A stretch of DNA of 42,309 nucleotides. It comes from Lachnospiraceae bacterium (GTDB lineage Bacteria > Bacillota > Clostridia > Lachnospirales > Lachnospiraceae). Below the pieces are notes generated by a model, which was given only the letters and a program-made list of their open reading frames with translations, was not told the origin of the DNA and made no database searches. Both the position numbers and the translations under genes were made by a program. The first letter of the stretch is position 1; every line of letters starts with the position of its first letter. Of this stretch, positions 25,777 to 35,015 are shown one piece after another. The stretch covers positions 1 to 42,309 of the forward strand of contig JAFXCD010000014.1 of assembly GCA_017521605.1 (NCBI GenBank), read 5' to 3'.

Positions 25777-26763
25777 CTACAATTTTTTATGCGGGAATAA
25801 TTTCCCGGATAATTTTTTTTGAATGCGGATGTCCTGACCGGTTAACTTACAAACGGAATAATTGCTGGTAATACGTGAAAAAACACGGTCAGAGTAGCGG
25901 TCACGTAATTCTTCCAGACTTAAATTAGTGGAAATAATAGTGGACTTCTGGCGCAAGTGCCGCTCATTCAATAACCCAAACAATTGGGAGGTGACAAAGG
26001 AGTTGGTTACCTCCGTGCCCAAATCATCGACAATCACCAAATCACAATTGTATAGGTCTTTGTAGAAATTGTAAAGAGAATCTTTTGATTTTATATCAAA
26101 TGAATATCTTGATAAGGTTTCGAATAAGTTGTTGGCACTAAAATAAATCACAGAATAGCTTTGTGAAAGTAGTTCTTTTGCAATACAACCGGATAAGAAG
26201 CTTTTACCGGTTCCTACCGTGCCATAGAAAAATAAATTTTGATAATGAGTGTCAAAGCCGGCAATGAAATCCTTGCTTACATTAACCGCATTCTGAAAAC
26301 GGATTAAATCCTCTCCTTTATAATATTCGTAAGAAAGAGTAGAAAAATTCTCCTTTTCAATCATTTCCTGAATATTTGACTGTTCATAGAGAATCGTGAT
26401 TTCCTGTTTGCGGAAGCAGTGGCATTTTTCGCTGTGGATATAACCGGTATCCTGACAATCAGGGCAAGTATAAATTGGTTCCAGATAATTCTCCGGTAAA
26501 TTGTGTTCTGCCAACAAAGTAGCTCTATGTGAGGCATTTTCTGCAATTTTTTGACGGTACTCCTTTAAACCGGTTTCGTCCCCATCAATCAACATACGTG
26601 CACGAGCTACGGAAGCGGAGGCTACTTCATCCTCCAAAAGCTTATACTCGGGAATCAGGGTATATACACGCTGTTTGCGTTTGTTCAATTGGTGGTAATT
26701 TTTCAATCTGCGCTCTTCAAACATGCGCATAATAAAATCATGTTGTTCTTTGGAAAGGGACAT
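25777..26763 (-). CDS. dnaI: DnaI/DnaC-like helicase loader, AAA+ ATPase
   Basis: This 328-residue protein loads the replicative helicase during initiation and restart. It has an N-terminal helical domain, a Cys cluster (Cys100, Cys103, Cys114, Cys116) typical of the zinc-binding module of DnaI, then an AAA+ domain with Walker A GTVGTGKS (181-188) and Walker B LVIVDDLG (Asp246, Asp247). STNLSLEELRDRYSDRV is the sensor/arginine-finger region. ATG 26763 follows AAGGAGGAC. It lies 15 nt after the DnaD-like gene, so both form a primosome operon. PGAP-type names may be ATP-binding protein or DnaC. Confidence 0.92.
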   Translation of the reverse strand: MSLSKEQHDFIMRMFEERRLKNYHQLNKRKQRVYTLIPEYKLLEDEVASASVARARMLIDGDETGLKEYRQKIAENASHRATLLAEHNLPENYLEPIYTCPDCQDTGYIHSEKCHCFRKQEITILYEQSNIQEMIEKENFSTLSYEYYKGEDLIRFQNAVNVSKDFIAGFDTHYQNLFFYGTVGTGKSFLSGCIAKELLSQSYSVIYFSANNLFETLSRYSFDIKSKDSLYNFYKDLYNCDLVIVDDLGTEVTNSFVTSQLFGLLNERHLRQKSTIISTNLSLEELRDRYSDRVFSRITSNYSVCKLTGQDIRIQKKLSGKLFPHKKL

Positions 26764-26778
26764 AAGGAGTCCTCCTTA

Positions 26779-27885
26779 TTAATTGCTAAGTAATTCCTTT
26801 TCTAATTCTGCAAAATCATATGTATTCTGTGTAAACTGGTTGAAACGATTGGCAGTTGCAGGCTTGGTAGCTGTTTGTTTCTGCTTCTGCTGATAATGGT
26901 TGTCCAATTTGGTTATATCACTCTTATGATGCACACCATCGCGTTTCCAACTGTTTAAGATGCCTTCCGTATATTCAAAACGATGTTTGTCTGTTGCTAA
27001 AACAGTACGATCGCAGGCTTCTAAAATAATGTCATTGGTAAAGCCGTATTCGTTGGTCCAACGGCGGATGAATTCCAATTCCTTGGTAGTAGGTGTGCCG
27101 GTTTTGCCCAAAGCATTCATTATAGTATATACAGACTTGTCATATTTGGAGGTTGCTTTTTCTGCCTGCTTAGGTGTGGTAATTCCTTCCTCTGCCCAAT
27201 TGATGGCTACCTTCTCCATATAACGGAAATCCTTTTTGCCGCGTTCCACACAATACTGAATCAGGTAATCTATAAGGTCATCTGAAAAATGAAGCACATC
27301 GCACATATAATAAATGGTTTTTACATCTGCTACAGATAAGGGTTTGCCTACATAAGCCTGTGCAACATATAGCAATTGAGCAGTGTTTTCCTGATCCTTA
27401 AACCTACGTAACTGGTCGGCAGTGTAGGTAGGTTTGGCATACTTGGAAACCGGCTCGGATTTTTCCTCTAAAACAGGTGCTACCAACGAAAAAGGAGTAA
27501 CTACAGTTGCACTAGACTTTTCCATCGGTATAGACATTTTATCTGCAATAGGAGTAGCGGAAGCAATATGAATGGTTTCCGTTGCAGGAACCGGTATGCT
27601 GTGAAAATAAATACCGGTAAGATTTTTATCGGAGTCCAATTCCAGTGTAAGAAGTTTTTGCAACTCCCAATATTTCAGGGCACGCAGAACCTCCTTCTCA
27701 GAATGCTTAAACTTGGCAACAATATCTGCCACACTGACCGGCAGATTGGCAGATATCATGCGTAATAAATAAAGATAGACCTGAAGCTGAGCTTCGTTGG
27801 CATCCTCCATATAATGATCAATAAAGTAATTGGAAATGGTAGTATATTCACTTAATTGTTCCTTATATATGTTCAAACTGCTCAT
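26779..27885 (-). CDS. DnaD/DnaB-type primosomal replication initiation protein with two DnaD domains
   Basis: This 368-residue protein combines an N-terminal winged-helix-like region (YLYLLRMISANLPVSVADI..., in pieces, about residues 30-80), a linker, and two DnaD-like (DnaB_2) helical domains: about 165-240 (YVGKPLSVADVKTIYYMCD, YCVERGKKDFRYMEKVA) and about 255-340 (MNALGKTGTPTTKELEFIRRW, EGILNSWKRDGV). It acts with DnaI in helicase loading. Two tandem domains recall Bacillus DnaB more than DnaD. ATG 27885 follows AAAGGA; the frame extends to 27918 without a better site. A DnaA-box cluster lies upstream. Confidence 0.9.
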   Translation of the reverse strand: MSSLNIYKEQLSEYTTISNYFIDHYMEDANEAQLQVYLYLLRMISANLPVSVADIVAKFKHSEKEVLRALKYWELQKLLTLELDSDKNLTGIYFHSIPVPATETIHIASATPIADKMSIPMEKSSATVVTPFSLVAPVLEEKSEPVSKYAKPTYTADQLRRFKDQENTAQLLYVAQAYVGKPLSVADVKTIYYMCDVLHFSDDLIDYLIQYCVERGKKDFRYMEKVAINWAEEGITTPKQAEKATSKYDKSVYTIMNALGKTGTPTTKELEFIRRWTNEYGFTNDIILEACDRTVLATDKHRFEYTEGILNSWKRDGVHHKSDITKLDNHYQQKQKQTATKPATANRFNQFTQNTYDFAELEKELLSN

Positions 27886-27969
27886 TGCATCAAGTCCTTT
27901 CGTGTACCCTTTTCCCATGTATCCATTGCTCTAAAAGGGGGATGTTTGGATATGGGGGAAAGCAAAAAA

Positions 27970-27975
27970 ATTATA
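27970..27975 (-). promoter_or_regulatory. -10 element of the dnaD-dnaI operon
   Basis: Minus-strand TATAAT preceded by TGC (TGCTATAAT), an extended -10 about 85 nt upstream of ATG 27885. The -35 region is weak. The DnaA-box cluster begins about 70 nt upstream of it. Confidence 0.55.
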
Positions 27976-28045
27976 GCATAAGCAATTTTAAAAAGAAATA
28001 GGCGAAATGCCGAAAAGGTTTAAGTTAAGGAAAACCACAGTAAAC

Positions 28046-28219
28046 TGTGGATAATGTGGAAATTGTGGATGGAAGTATAAGAATTTACAAGGATAACAGA
28101 GAGAAAGCTTATAAAAATATATATGTAAATGCTTCCAAAGTTTTCCACAAGCTGTAAAAAAGATATCCACAGGTTCTTTTTAAACTCAAAGGAAAAAGAA
28201 CTGTGGATATTGTGGATAA
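28046..28219. promoter_or_regulatory. DnaA-box cluster between murC and dnaD-dnaI
   Basis: Seven DnaA-box-like 9-mers (consensus TTATCCACA) lie in 174 bp. Three are head-to-tail: 28046-28054 (perfect), 28055-28063 and 28064-28072 (two mismatches each). Two face the other way: 28141-28149 (TTTTCCACA) and 28163-28171 (ATATCCACA). Two more are head-to-tail at 28202-28210 (one mismatch) and 28211-28219 (perfect), touching the murC stop. An AT-rich stretch separates the groups. A hairpin CCACAG-TAAA-CTGTGG overlaps the first box (28035-28050). This accounts for most of the 334-nt gap upstream of dnaD. Confidence 0.8.
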
Positions 28220-29596
28220 TTAATTCCCGAGTAGGGTTTCACCGATTTTATACACATCTCCGGCGCCCATAGTTATCAACATGTCATCTTTTATACAATT
28301 TTCCAGTAAGAAATTTTCAACTTCATCAAAAGTTGAAAAATAGAAACATTCCTTCCCCAAATCCTGAATACATTTCTGCAAATCTCTGGAACTGATACCC
28401 AGGGTATCTTTTTCGCGGGCCGCGTAAATATCCGTCAGAACAATGCAGTCTGCCAGTGTGAGAGCTTTAGCAAAATCAGCCATAAGGGCCCTGGTGCGGG
28501 TATAGGTATGAGGCTGGAATACACACCAAAGGGTATGGTGCGGGTATTTTTGTGCAGCCTCCAAGGTGGTAGCAATCTCTGTGGGATGATGAGCGTAGTC
28601 ATCAATTATGGTTATGCCACCAATGGTTCCTTTGTGTTCAAAGCGCCTGTTGGTGCCATGGAAATTCTGCAAAGATTCTATGGTAATGTCTGTATCAATA
28701 TTCAGAACATCTGCAAGAGCCAAAGCTGCCAAGGCATTCATTACATTGTGCTCGCCGGGTACCTGTAGTGCTAAATGACGTATCCCCCCGGGGGTACGTA
28801 CGGTAAATTCAGGATACCCATCCTTTGTATACTGTAAAGATTCCAAAGCATAGGTACAAGCCTCGTTATGGCCAAAGGTGATTACCTTGCAAGGCAGGTT
28901 ATTAGTGATTTCTTCATAATTTGCGATATCTCCATTAATAATTAAGCAGCCGTCAGCGGGCAAAAGAAGCGCAAATTTGCGGAAGGAGCTACGGATGTCT
29001 GCCAAATCCTTAAAGAAATCCAAATGGTCCTCTTCAATATTTAATATCAATGAATATTTAGGGAAAAAACTTAAAAAGCTGTTGGTATATTCACAAGCCT
29101 CTGTTACAAAATAGTCAGAGCTGCCAATACGCATATTACCACCAATGGTTTTCAGAATACCCCCTATGGACAGGGTGGGATCCGTATCTGCTTGTAATAA
29201 TATTTCGGAAACCATGGAAGTGGTTGTTGTTTTGCCATGAGTTCCACTGATAGCTATGGGCATGCCGAAGTTTTTCATGATCTGACCCAGCAAATCAGCT
29301 CTTAGCATATAGGGAATCTCCTTGGCCTTAACAGCCTGGAATTCCACATTGCTGTCCTGCACTGCACTGGTGAGTACTGCACAATCAATATCATCGCCGA
29401 TGTGAGAGGCACTTTCACCATATTGAATAGAAATCCCCATATCTTCCAGCCGCTTGGTAATGGGGGAGGCATGCCAGTCGGAACCGGATATGCGAAAGCC
29501 CTTGGTCAGTAATAACTCTGCAAGTCCGCTCATGCTGATGCCGCCAATACCTATGAAGTAAATATGGCAGGGGTTGTTGAAATCTATTGTATACAT
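28220..29596 (-). CDS. murC: UDP-N-acetylmuramate--L-alanine ligase
   Basis: This 458-residue cytoplasmic Mur ligase adds L-Ala to UDP-MurNAc in peptidoglycan synthesis, using ATP. It has the N-terminal UDP-binding motif IYFIGIGGISMSGLAELL (12-29), the ATP loop SGTHGKTTTTSM (117-128), EACEYTNSFL, IEEDHLDFF and the C-terminal IDDYAHHPTEI and FQPHTYTRT segments. ATG 29596 has GGAGG 8 nt upstream; the open frame goes to 29656 without homology. It appears to be monocistronic, with the DnaA-box cluster immediately downstream. Confidence 0.97.
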   Translation of the reverse strand: MYTIDFNNPCHIYFIGIGGISMSGLAELLLTKGFRISGSDWHASPITKRLEDMGISIQYGESASHIGDDIDCAVLTSAVQDSNVEFQAVKAKEIPYMLRADLLGQIMKNFGMPIAISGTHGKTTTTSMVSEILLQADTDPTLSIGGILKTIGGNMRIGSSDYFVTEACEYTNSFLSFFPKYSLILNIEEDHLDFFKDLADIRSSFRKFALLLPADGCLIINGDIANYEEITNNLPCKVITFGHNEACTYALESLQYTKDGYPEFTVRTPGGIRHLALQVPGEHNVMNALAALALADVLNIDTDITIESLQNFHGTNRRFEHKGTIGGITIIDDYAHHPTEIATTLEAAQKYPHHTLWCVFQPHTYTRTRALMADFAKALTLADCIVLTDIYAAREKDTLGISSRDLQKCIQDLGKECFYFSTFDEVENFLLENCIKDDMLITMGAGDVYKIGETLLGN

Positions 29597-29644
29597 ATTG
29601 TTTCCTCCGGGAAAAGCAAATTTATATATCTTCCTAACATATTC

Positions 29645-29673
29645 AGCATACCACAAGTTATGAGGATTGCCAA
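29645..29673 (-). promoter_or_regulatory. Sigma-A promoter of murC
   Basis: On the minus strand TTGGCA (29668-29673), a 17-nt spacer and TATGCT (29645-29650), with TG one base before the -10. It lies 49 nt upstream of the murC ATG in the 327-nt divergent murC/glgC gap. The remaining middle of the gap (about 29675-29830) shows no other clear element. Confidence 0.65.
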
Positions 29674-29833
29674 AGCTTTTTTTACGAGCAAATCAGTGAA
29701 AATACAACATATGCAAGGGGATACTTTGTAGAAATTGAATGAACAATGGCGGAAAGAGGAAAATAATTGCATAAATTTATGTGTAAAATCCATAAAAAAG
29801 TGTGGAAATCCTTTTCTTTTTTGGTAAAAATCA

Positions 29834-29862
29834 TTCACTTTCCCACATTCTTGTGATATAAT
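29834..29862 (+). promoter_or_regulatory. Sigma-A promoter of glgC-glgD
   Basis: TTCACT (29834-29839), a 17-nt spacer and TATAAT (29857-29862), with an extended TG. It is 61 nt before ATG 29924. Confidence 0.7.
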
Positions 29863-29923
29863 CAAGCTACCAAAGACAAACTCCCTTTGGGGAACCTATA
29901 GAAGACTAGATTGAGGTGATGAC

Positions 29924-31192
29924 ATGATAAAGAAAGAAATGATTGCCATGCTGCTGGCAGGAGGACAGGGGAGCCGTCTGGGTGTACTGACTTCCAAGGT
30001 GGCAAAGCCGGCAGTTGCTTTTGGTGGGAAATATCGTATTATTGATTTTCCTTTAAGCAATTGTATCAATTCAGGAGTAGATACGGTAGGCGTATTGACT
30101 CAGTATCAGCCACTGCGACTGAACACACATATAGGTATTGGTATTCCGTGGGATTTGGATAGAAATATCGGTGGAGTGACGGTATTACCTCCTTATGAGA
30201 AGAGTAGTAATAGTGAATGGTATACAGGTACTGCTAATGCAATTTATCAAAACCTGGATTATATGGAAACCTATAACCCGGAATATGTTTTGATTTTGTC
30301 CGGTGACCATATTTACAAAATGGATTATGAAGTAATGTTGGATTTCCATAAAAAGAATGGGGCAGAGGTTACCATTGCTGTTATGCCGGTTCCTATGGAA
30401 GAAGCCAGCCGTTTTGGTATTATGATTACGGATGAAAATCGTCGTATCGTGGATTTTGAGGAGAAGCCGGTCCAACCCAGAAGTAATCTGGCAAGTATGG
30501 GTATTTATATATTTAACTGGAAAACCTTGAAAGAGGCGTTGCTTGCCTTGGTAGATCAACCGGCACTGGATTTTGGTAAGCATATTATTCCCTTTTGTCA
30601 TGAGAATGGAGCGCCCCTTTATGCTTATGAATTTAACGGTTATTGGAAGGATGTAGGAACACTGAATTCTTACTGGGAAGCCAATATGGAGCTGATTGAT
30701 ATTGTGCCGGAATTCAATCTGTATGAGGAATATTGGAAGATTTATACCAAGAGCGATGCATTACCACCACAGTATATTTCCGCAGACAGCGTGGTAGAGC
30801 GTAGCATTATTGGCGAAGGTACGGAAATTTATGGTAAGGTTTATAATTCCGTAATCGGACGAGGTATCGTGATTGGAAAAGATACGGTGGTTCGCGACTC
30901 CATTATTATGAATGATACAGTGATTGGTGATAACTGTGAATTGAATAAGGCTATTATTGCTGAAAATGTTGTGATTGGTAATGCTGTGAAGCTGGGAGTG
31001 GGCGACTCCGTTCCCAATATATTCGCACCGCATATTTACAGCCATGATATTGTAACCATTGGCGAGAAGAGTGTGATACCTGACAATGTTTCTGTAGGTA
31101 AGAATACCGTTATTTTCGGTGAGACCTCAGAGAACGACTATGACAATGCTTATCTGGCAAGTGGCAAAACATTAATTAAGGCAGGTGAATAA
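29924..31192 (+). CDS. glgC: Glucose-1-phosphate adenylyltransferase
   Basis: This 422-residue enzyme makes ADP-glucose from ATP and glucose-1-phosphate, the committed step of glycogen synthesis. It has the nucleotide-binding N-terminus [16 protein letters not shown] (8-23), [15 protein letters not shown], the GTANAIYQN loop, [10 protein letters not shown] and EEKP (substrate binding), and a C-terminal left-handed beta-helix with repeated isoleucine-rich turns ([14 protein letters not shown] and similar). The start follows GAGGTGATGAC. The glgD gene begins 2 nt after its stop, so the two are coupled and probably form a heteromer. Confidence 0.96.
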   Translation: MIKKEMIAMLLAGGQGSRLGVLTSKVAKPAVAFGGKYRIIDFPLSNCINSGVDTVGVLTQYQPLRLNTHIGIGIPWDLDRNIGGVTVLPPYEKSSNSEWYTGTANAIYQNLDYMETYNPEYVLILSGDHIYKMDYEVMLDFHKKNGAEVTIAVMPVPMEEASRFGIMITDENRRIVDFEEKPVQPRSNLASMGIYIFNWKTLKEALLALVDQPALDFGKHIIPFCHENGAPLYAYEFNGYWKDVGTLNSYWEANMELIDIVPEFNLYEEYWKIYTKSDALPPQYISADSVVERSIIGEGTEIYGKVYNSVIGRGIVIGKDTVVRDSIIMNDTVIGDNCELNKAIIAENVVIGNAVKLGVGDSVPNIFAPHIYSHDIVTIGEKSVIPDNVSVGKNTVIFGETSENDYDNAYLASGKTLIKAGE

Positions 31193-31194
31193 TA

Positions 31195-32313
31195 GTGAAG
31201 GCAATAGGAATTGTTTTAGCGGGCGGTAATAATTACCGGATGAAGGAGCTGTCGCAGAAGCGTGCCGTATGTGCCATGCCTGTAGCCGGCAGTTATCGCA
31301 GTATTGATTTTACATTGAGTAATATGTCAAACTCTCACATCCAGAATGTAGCAGTATTGACACAGTATAATGCCAAGAGCTTGAGTGAGCATCTGAGCTC
31401 CTCCAAGTGGTGGGACTTCGGACGTAAGCAGGGAGGACTTTCCGTACTGTCACCGGTAGTGACGCCGGAAAGCAGTAACTGGTACAGAGGTACAGCAGAT
31501 GCTATTTACCAGAATCTGGACTTCTTAAAGAAGAGCCATGAACCCTATGTAGTGATTGCTTCCGGAGATGGTATTTATAAGCTGGATTTCAATAAGGTGC
31601 TGGAGTACCACATTGATAAAAAGGCAGATATTACGGTGGTTTGCCGTGATATGGAGAAGGATATCCATGTGGAGCGTTTCGGAACCTTAAGGATGAATGA
31701 GGAATATCGTATAGAGGAGTTTGAAGAGAAACCCTTAAAGGCCAAGACTAATACGGTATCCTGTGGTATTTATGTAATCCGTCGCCGTCAGCTCATCGAG
31801 ATGATTGAGAAATGCGCGGAAGAGGACAGATATGATTTTGTACGTGATATATTGATTCGTTACAAGGATATGAAGCGAATCTACGGTTATAAGATTAAGG
31901 AGTATTGGAGAAACATTGCTTCCGTAGAGGATTATTTCCATACCAATATGGACTTCCTAAAGCCTGAGGTACGCAATTACTTCTTTAAGCAGTATCCGGA
32001 TATTTACTCCAAGGTGGAGGATTTGCCACCGGCTAAATATAACGTAGGTTCTGCAGTAAAGAACAGTCTGATTTCCAGTGGCTGTATTGTAAATGGTGTG
32101 GTGGAGAATTCCATTGTATTTAAGAAAAGCTATATAGGAAACAATTGTGTAATAAAGAATTCCATTATACTGAACGATGTTTATATTGGGGATAATTCAT
32201 ACATTGAGAATTGTATTGTGGAGAGTAGGGATACCATACGGGAGAACTCACGATTTGTGGGAGAAAATGGTATCAGAATAGTTATCGAAGAAAACGAAAG
32301 ATATGTTTTGTAA
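31195..32313 (+). CDS. glgD: GlgD, noncatalytic/regulatory subunit of ADP-glucose pyrophosphorylase
   Basis: This 372-residue paralogue of GlgC keeps the overall fold (GIVLAGGNNYRMKEL, GTADAIYQN, SGDGIYKLDF, EEKP, C-terminal beta-helix) but has a weakened N-terminal nucleotide loop: GGNNYRM instead of GGQGSRL. In Firmicutes GlgD associates with GlgC and raises its activity. The start is GTG 31195 with AGGTG just upstream, 2 nt after the glgC stop. Normal length for GlgD. Confidence 0.94.
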   Translation: MKAIGIVLAGGNNYRMKELSQKRAVCAMPVAGSYRSIDFTLSNMSNSHIQNVAVLTQYNAKSLSEHLSSSKWWDFGRKQGGLSVLSPVVTPESSNWYRGTADAIYQNLDFLKKSHEPYVVIASGDGIYKLDFNKVLEYHIDKKADITVVCRDMEKDIHVERFGTLRMNEEYRIEEFEEKPLKAKTNTVSCGIYVIRRRQLIEMIEKCAEEDRYDFVRDILIRYKDMKRIYGYKIKEYWRNIASVEDYFHTNMDFLKPEVRNYFFKQYPDIYSKVEDLPPAKYNVGSAVKNSLISSGCIVNGVVENSIVFKKSYIGNNCVIKNSIILNDVYIGDNSYIENCIVESRDTIRENSRFVGENGIRIVIEENERYVL

Positions 32314-32361
32314 ATAACCAAGGGTATCATTGCAAAAAACAATACTAAGGGGGACTTAAGT

Positions 32362-32634
32362 ATGCAGATTACAGATGTACGTGTTCGAAAAATCACAAAA
32401 GAAGGTAAGATGAAAGCAGTTGTTTCTATCACTCTGGATGATGAATTTGTAGTACATGACATTAAGGTGATAGAGGGCGAGAAGGGAATGTTTATAGCAA
32501 TGCCCAGCAAGCCTACTGCAAACGGGGAACACCGGGATACCGCTCATCCCATTAACTCAACGACCAGGGATAATATGCAGAGGATTATCCTGGAAGCTTA
32601 TGAGAAGGCCGTCAGTGAGCCGGAAGCGGAATAG
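32362..32634 (+). CDS. spoVG: SpoVG (septation / RNA- and DNA-binding regulator)
   Basis: This 90-residue protein matches SpoVG, a small nucleic-acid-binding regulator involved in sporulation septation and, in other Firmicutes, in wider gene control. Conserved segments are [11 protein letters not shown] (1-11), [39 protein letters not shown] and the C-terminal AHPIN. The RBS GGGGGA lies before ATG 32362. It stands alone between glgD and the hairpin element upstream of the ABC exporter. Confidence 0.97.
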   Translation: MQITDVRVRKITKEGKMKAVVSITLDDEFVVHDIKVIEGEKGMFIAMPSKPTANGEHRDTAHPINSTTRDNMQRIILEAYEKAVSEPEAE

Positions 32635-32661
32635 GTATTTTATTTGAAATAATGAATCATG

Positions 32662-32698
32662 TAACGCAGCGTTATGGATTGCTTGTAACGCTGCGTTA
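32662..32698 (+). repeat. Hairpin element, copy A, upstream of the ABC exporter operon
   Basis: TAACGCAGCGTTA (32662-32674) and TAACGCTGCGTTA (32686-32698) form a 13-bp perfect stem with an 11-nt loop containing ATTGCTTG. Each arm is itself nearly palindromic. The stem, loop and bases up to the ribosome site (TGAAAGG) are shared with copy B at 40886-40924. TTGCTT (32679-32684... within the loop) and TATTAT (about 32704-32709) could be a promoter with a 19-nt spacer holding the second arm. Confidence 0.75.
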
Positions 32699-32731
32699 TG
32701 TTGTATTATGGTCATGAAAGGTGGTGGACAT

Positions 32732-33448
32732 ATGCTTAAAATAGAAAATCTAACAAAGCATTATAAAGGAAGCAGTAAAGGGGTAACTGATATTTCCCTG
32801 CATGTGGAGAAGGGGGATATTTATGCATTTATCGGACATAATGGTGCCGGAAAGACTACGCTGCTGAAATGTATTACCGGAATTCATGATTATGAAAAGG
32901 GTGAGATTTTTATTGATGGTGCCAACTTTAAAGAGGAAATGTTGGCATGTAAAAGAAAAATGGCCTATATTCCCGACAATCCGGACTTGTATGAGTATCT
33001 GACAGGCATTCAGTATCTGAATTTTGTGGCAGATGTATTTCAAGTTTCTGTAGAGGAAAGAGAAGACAAAATCCACAAATATGCAGATGCTTTTGAAATT
33101 ACCCAGTCCCTGGGAGATTTAATATCCAGCTATTCCCATGGTATGAAACAGAAGCTGGCAATCATATCTGCATTGGTACATAGTCCTAAGTTGCTGATTT
33201 TAGATGAACCCTTTGTGGGACTGGACCCTAAGGCTTCCATCATACTTAAGAAGATAATGGCTAAGATGTGCGAAGAGGGAGGAGCCATTTTCTTTTCTAC
33301 CCATGTGTTGGATGTGGCAGAGAAGCTTTGTAATAAGGTGGCCATTATTAAGGATGGTGCAATCGTGGCCAGTGGTGATATGAAGCAGGTGATTCAGTCG
33401 GGAGAATCTCTGGAATCCATGTTTATGGAGGTGCTGGAGAATGCTTAG
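32732..33448 (+). CDS. ABC transporter ATP-binding protein
   Basis: This 238-residue ABC ATPase probably drives export by the permease that follows. Walker A is GHNGAGKTT (about 34-42), the signature region is SYSHGMKQKL, Walker B is LLILDEPFVGLDP and the switch His is in STHVLDVAEKL. It resembles the CcmA/multidrug type. I place the start at ATG 32732 (MLKIENLTKHYKG) behind GGTGG; an ATG at 32708 would add eight residues including the ribosome site itself. Its last codons overlap the permease start by 8 nt. The substrate cannot be told. Confidence 0.93.
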   Translation: MLKIENLTKHYKGSSKGVTDISLHVEKGDIYAFIGHNGAGKTTLLKCITGIHDYEKGEIFIDGANFKEEMLACKRKMAYIPDNPDLYEYLTGIQYLNFVADVFQVSVEEREDKIHKYADAFEITQSLGDLISSYSHGMKQKLAIISALVHSPKLLILDEPFVGLDPKASIILKKIMAKMCEEGGAIFFSTHVLDVAEKLCNKVAIIKDGAIVASGDMKQVIQSGESLESMFMEVLENA

Positions 33449-35009
33449 ACAGATATGGCTGCTTACAAAGCTGGAAATGCATAATTTCTGGGGAATCAAT
33501 GTTTGGCTGCATACAGCAGATAAAAAGGCAAAACGAAAAGGTATACTCATGGCACTTGCCTATGTTTTTGTGGCAGTGGTGATAGCAATCTATGTGTGTG
33601 GTCTTTGTTATAGTATGGTGACCATGGAGGCTACAAAGGTTATCCCTGCGTATTTAATTACCATAACGACTGTACTGACTTTGGTTTTCAGCGTGCTGAA
33701 AGCAGGAGGAACCTTGTTTCGAAAACAAGGGTATGAGATGTTATCCGCCATGCCAATTGGTAATACGGCAGTGGTATGTAGCCGGTTCTTACGTTTGTAT
33801 CTGGAGAGCCTCATATTTACAGCATTAGTGATGGTTTCCGGATTAGTGATGTATGGTTATTATGGTACTCCCGGATTTCGGGCATTGTTTGTGGGAAGTT
33901 TGTCCATATTTATAATACCCTTGGTGCCGGTGGCCATTTCTGCAGGAGTGGGAATGTTAATAACCGGTATATCTTCTCGTATGAAGCATAAAGCCTGGGT
34001 AGAAGCGGGATTGGTTATTTTGCTTGTGGGCGGGTTTATGCTAGTGCCATCTTTTTTAGTGGGAGAAGAGGAAATTCCGCCGGAAATACTCAAAAGCTAT
34101 GGGGATGTAGTGCTGGTTATATTGGGTAAGGTGTATCCGCCTGCAGTATTACTGGGTGATGCTATTGTGGAAGGAAGTATCGGTAAGCTGCTTCTGGCAT
34201 TGGCAGGTACTCTTGCTTTTTTTGGAGTTGTAATTGGAATTGTAGCAGTCAGCTTTCATAGAATTTGTGCGTTTCTTTTCAGTACTACGGCAAAACATGA
34301 TTATCAGAAAGAGAGATTACATAAAACATCGTTGATTAAGGCATTGGTAATACGGGAGAGCAGGAGGTATTTTGCTTCCGGTGTTTATGTGACCAATACC
34401 ATTATGGGACCTGTAATGGCAGTAATCTTAAGTATCAGTTTTTTCTTTCTGGATATGGGAGAGATGATGGGGGATGTTTCTGCAGGAATGAATATGAGGG
34501 CAGCAATTCCCTTTATGCTGGGTGCAACATTTGCTATCATGCCCATAACAGCGGTATCTATATCTATGGAAGGAAAAGAGGCGTGGATTTTAAAGAGCCT
34601 GCCTCTTGGCAGAAAAGAAATCTTAGATGGCAAGATACTGTTTCAGTTATGTTTAATGGCCCCTTTTTATGTGGCTGCAGTGATTATTAGCAGTATGGCT
34701 TTGCGACTTGACGTATTAGAAGTATTTGGTATGGTAGCGATACCGGTTATATTAATTCTTTTTTCATCTGTGTTTGGCATTGCAATCAATTTATGGTTAC
34801 CCAAAATGCAATGGGACAGTGAGGTGGCGGTGGTGAAACAGAGTGCTTCCGCCATGATAGGCGGTTTGGTTCCTGCGTTTATCAGTGGTATTTGTGCCCT
34901 TGCTGTAATGGCCATACCACAGGCATATACATGGATTGGCTATGTGGTAATTGGGCTGGTGCTTGTTACAGTAACAGGGGTGTTGTATAATAGGAATGTT
35001 AGAGAGTGA
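33441..35009 (+). CDS. ABC transporter permease, about twelve membrane segments
   Basis: This 522-residue membrane protein has hydrophobic segments across its length (for example ALAYVFVAVVIAIYVCGL, AYLITITTVLTLVFSVL, VVISSMALRLD-type helices and the C-terminal YTWIGYVVIGLVLVTVTG). It lacks a large extracellular loop. Its ATG 33441 overlaps the ATPase gene by 8 nt, so the two form one exporter. It resembles putative ABC-2-like permeases of Clostridia whose substrates are unknown. The sequence gives no hint of a bacteriocin or drug specificity. Only 6 nt separate it from the following unknown gene. Confidence 0.88.
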   Translation: MLRQIWLLTKLEMHNFWGINVWLHTADKKAKRKGILMALAYVFVAVVIAIYVCGLCYSMVTMEATKVIPAYLITITTVLTLVFSVLKAGGTLFRKQGYEMLSAMPIGNTAVVCSRFLRLYLESLIFTALVMVSGLVMYGYYGTPGFRALFVGSLSIFIIPLVPVAISAGVGMLITGISSRMKHKAWVEAGLVILLVGGFMLVPSFLVGEEEIPPEILKSYGDVVLVILGKVYPPAVLLGDAIVEGSIGKLLLALAGTLAFFGVVIGIVAVSFHRICAFLFSTTAKHDYQKERLHKTSLIKALVIRESRRYFASGVYVTNTIMGPVMAVILSISFFFLDMGEMMGDVSAGMNMRAAIPFMLGATFAIMPITAVSISMEGKEAWILKSLPLGRKEILDGKILFQLCLMAPFYVAAVIISSMALRLDVLEVFGMVAIPVILILFSSVFGIAINLWLPKMQWDSEVAVVKQSASAMIGGLVPAFISGICALAVMAIPQAYTWIGYVVIGLVLVTVTGVLYNRNVRE

Positions 35010-35015
35010 GAAATA

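Noticed and set aside
28046-28219. Calling the DnaA-box array the chromosomal origin oriC
   Set aside because: No dnaA, dnaN, recF or rpmH genes are in the window and no skew can be computed here. It is left as a DnaA-binding regulatory region.
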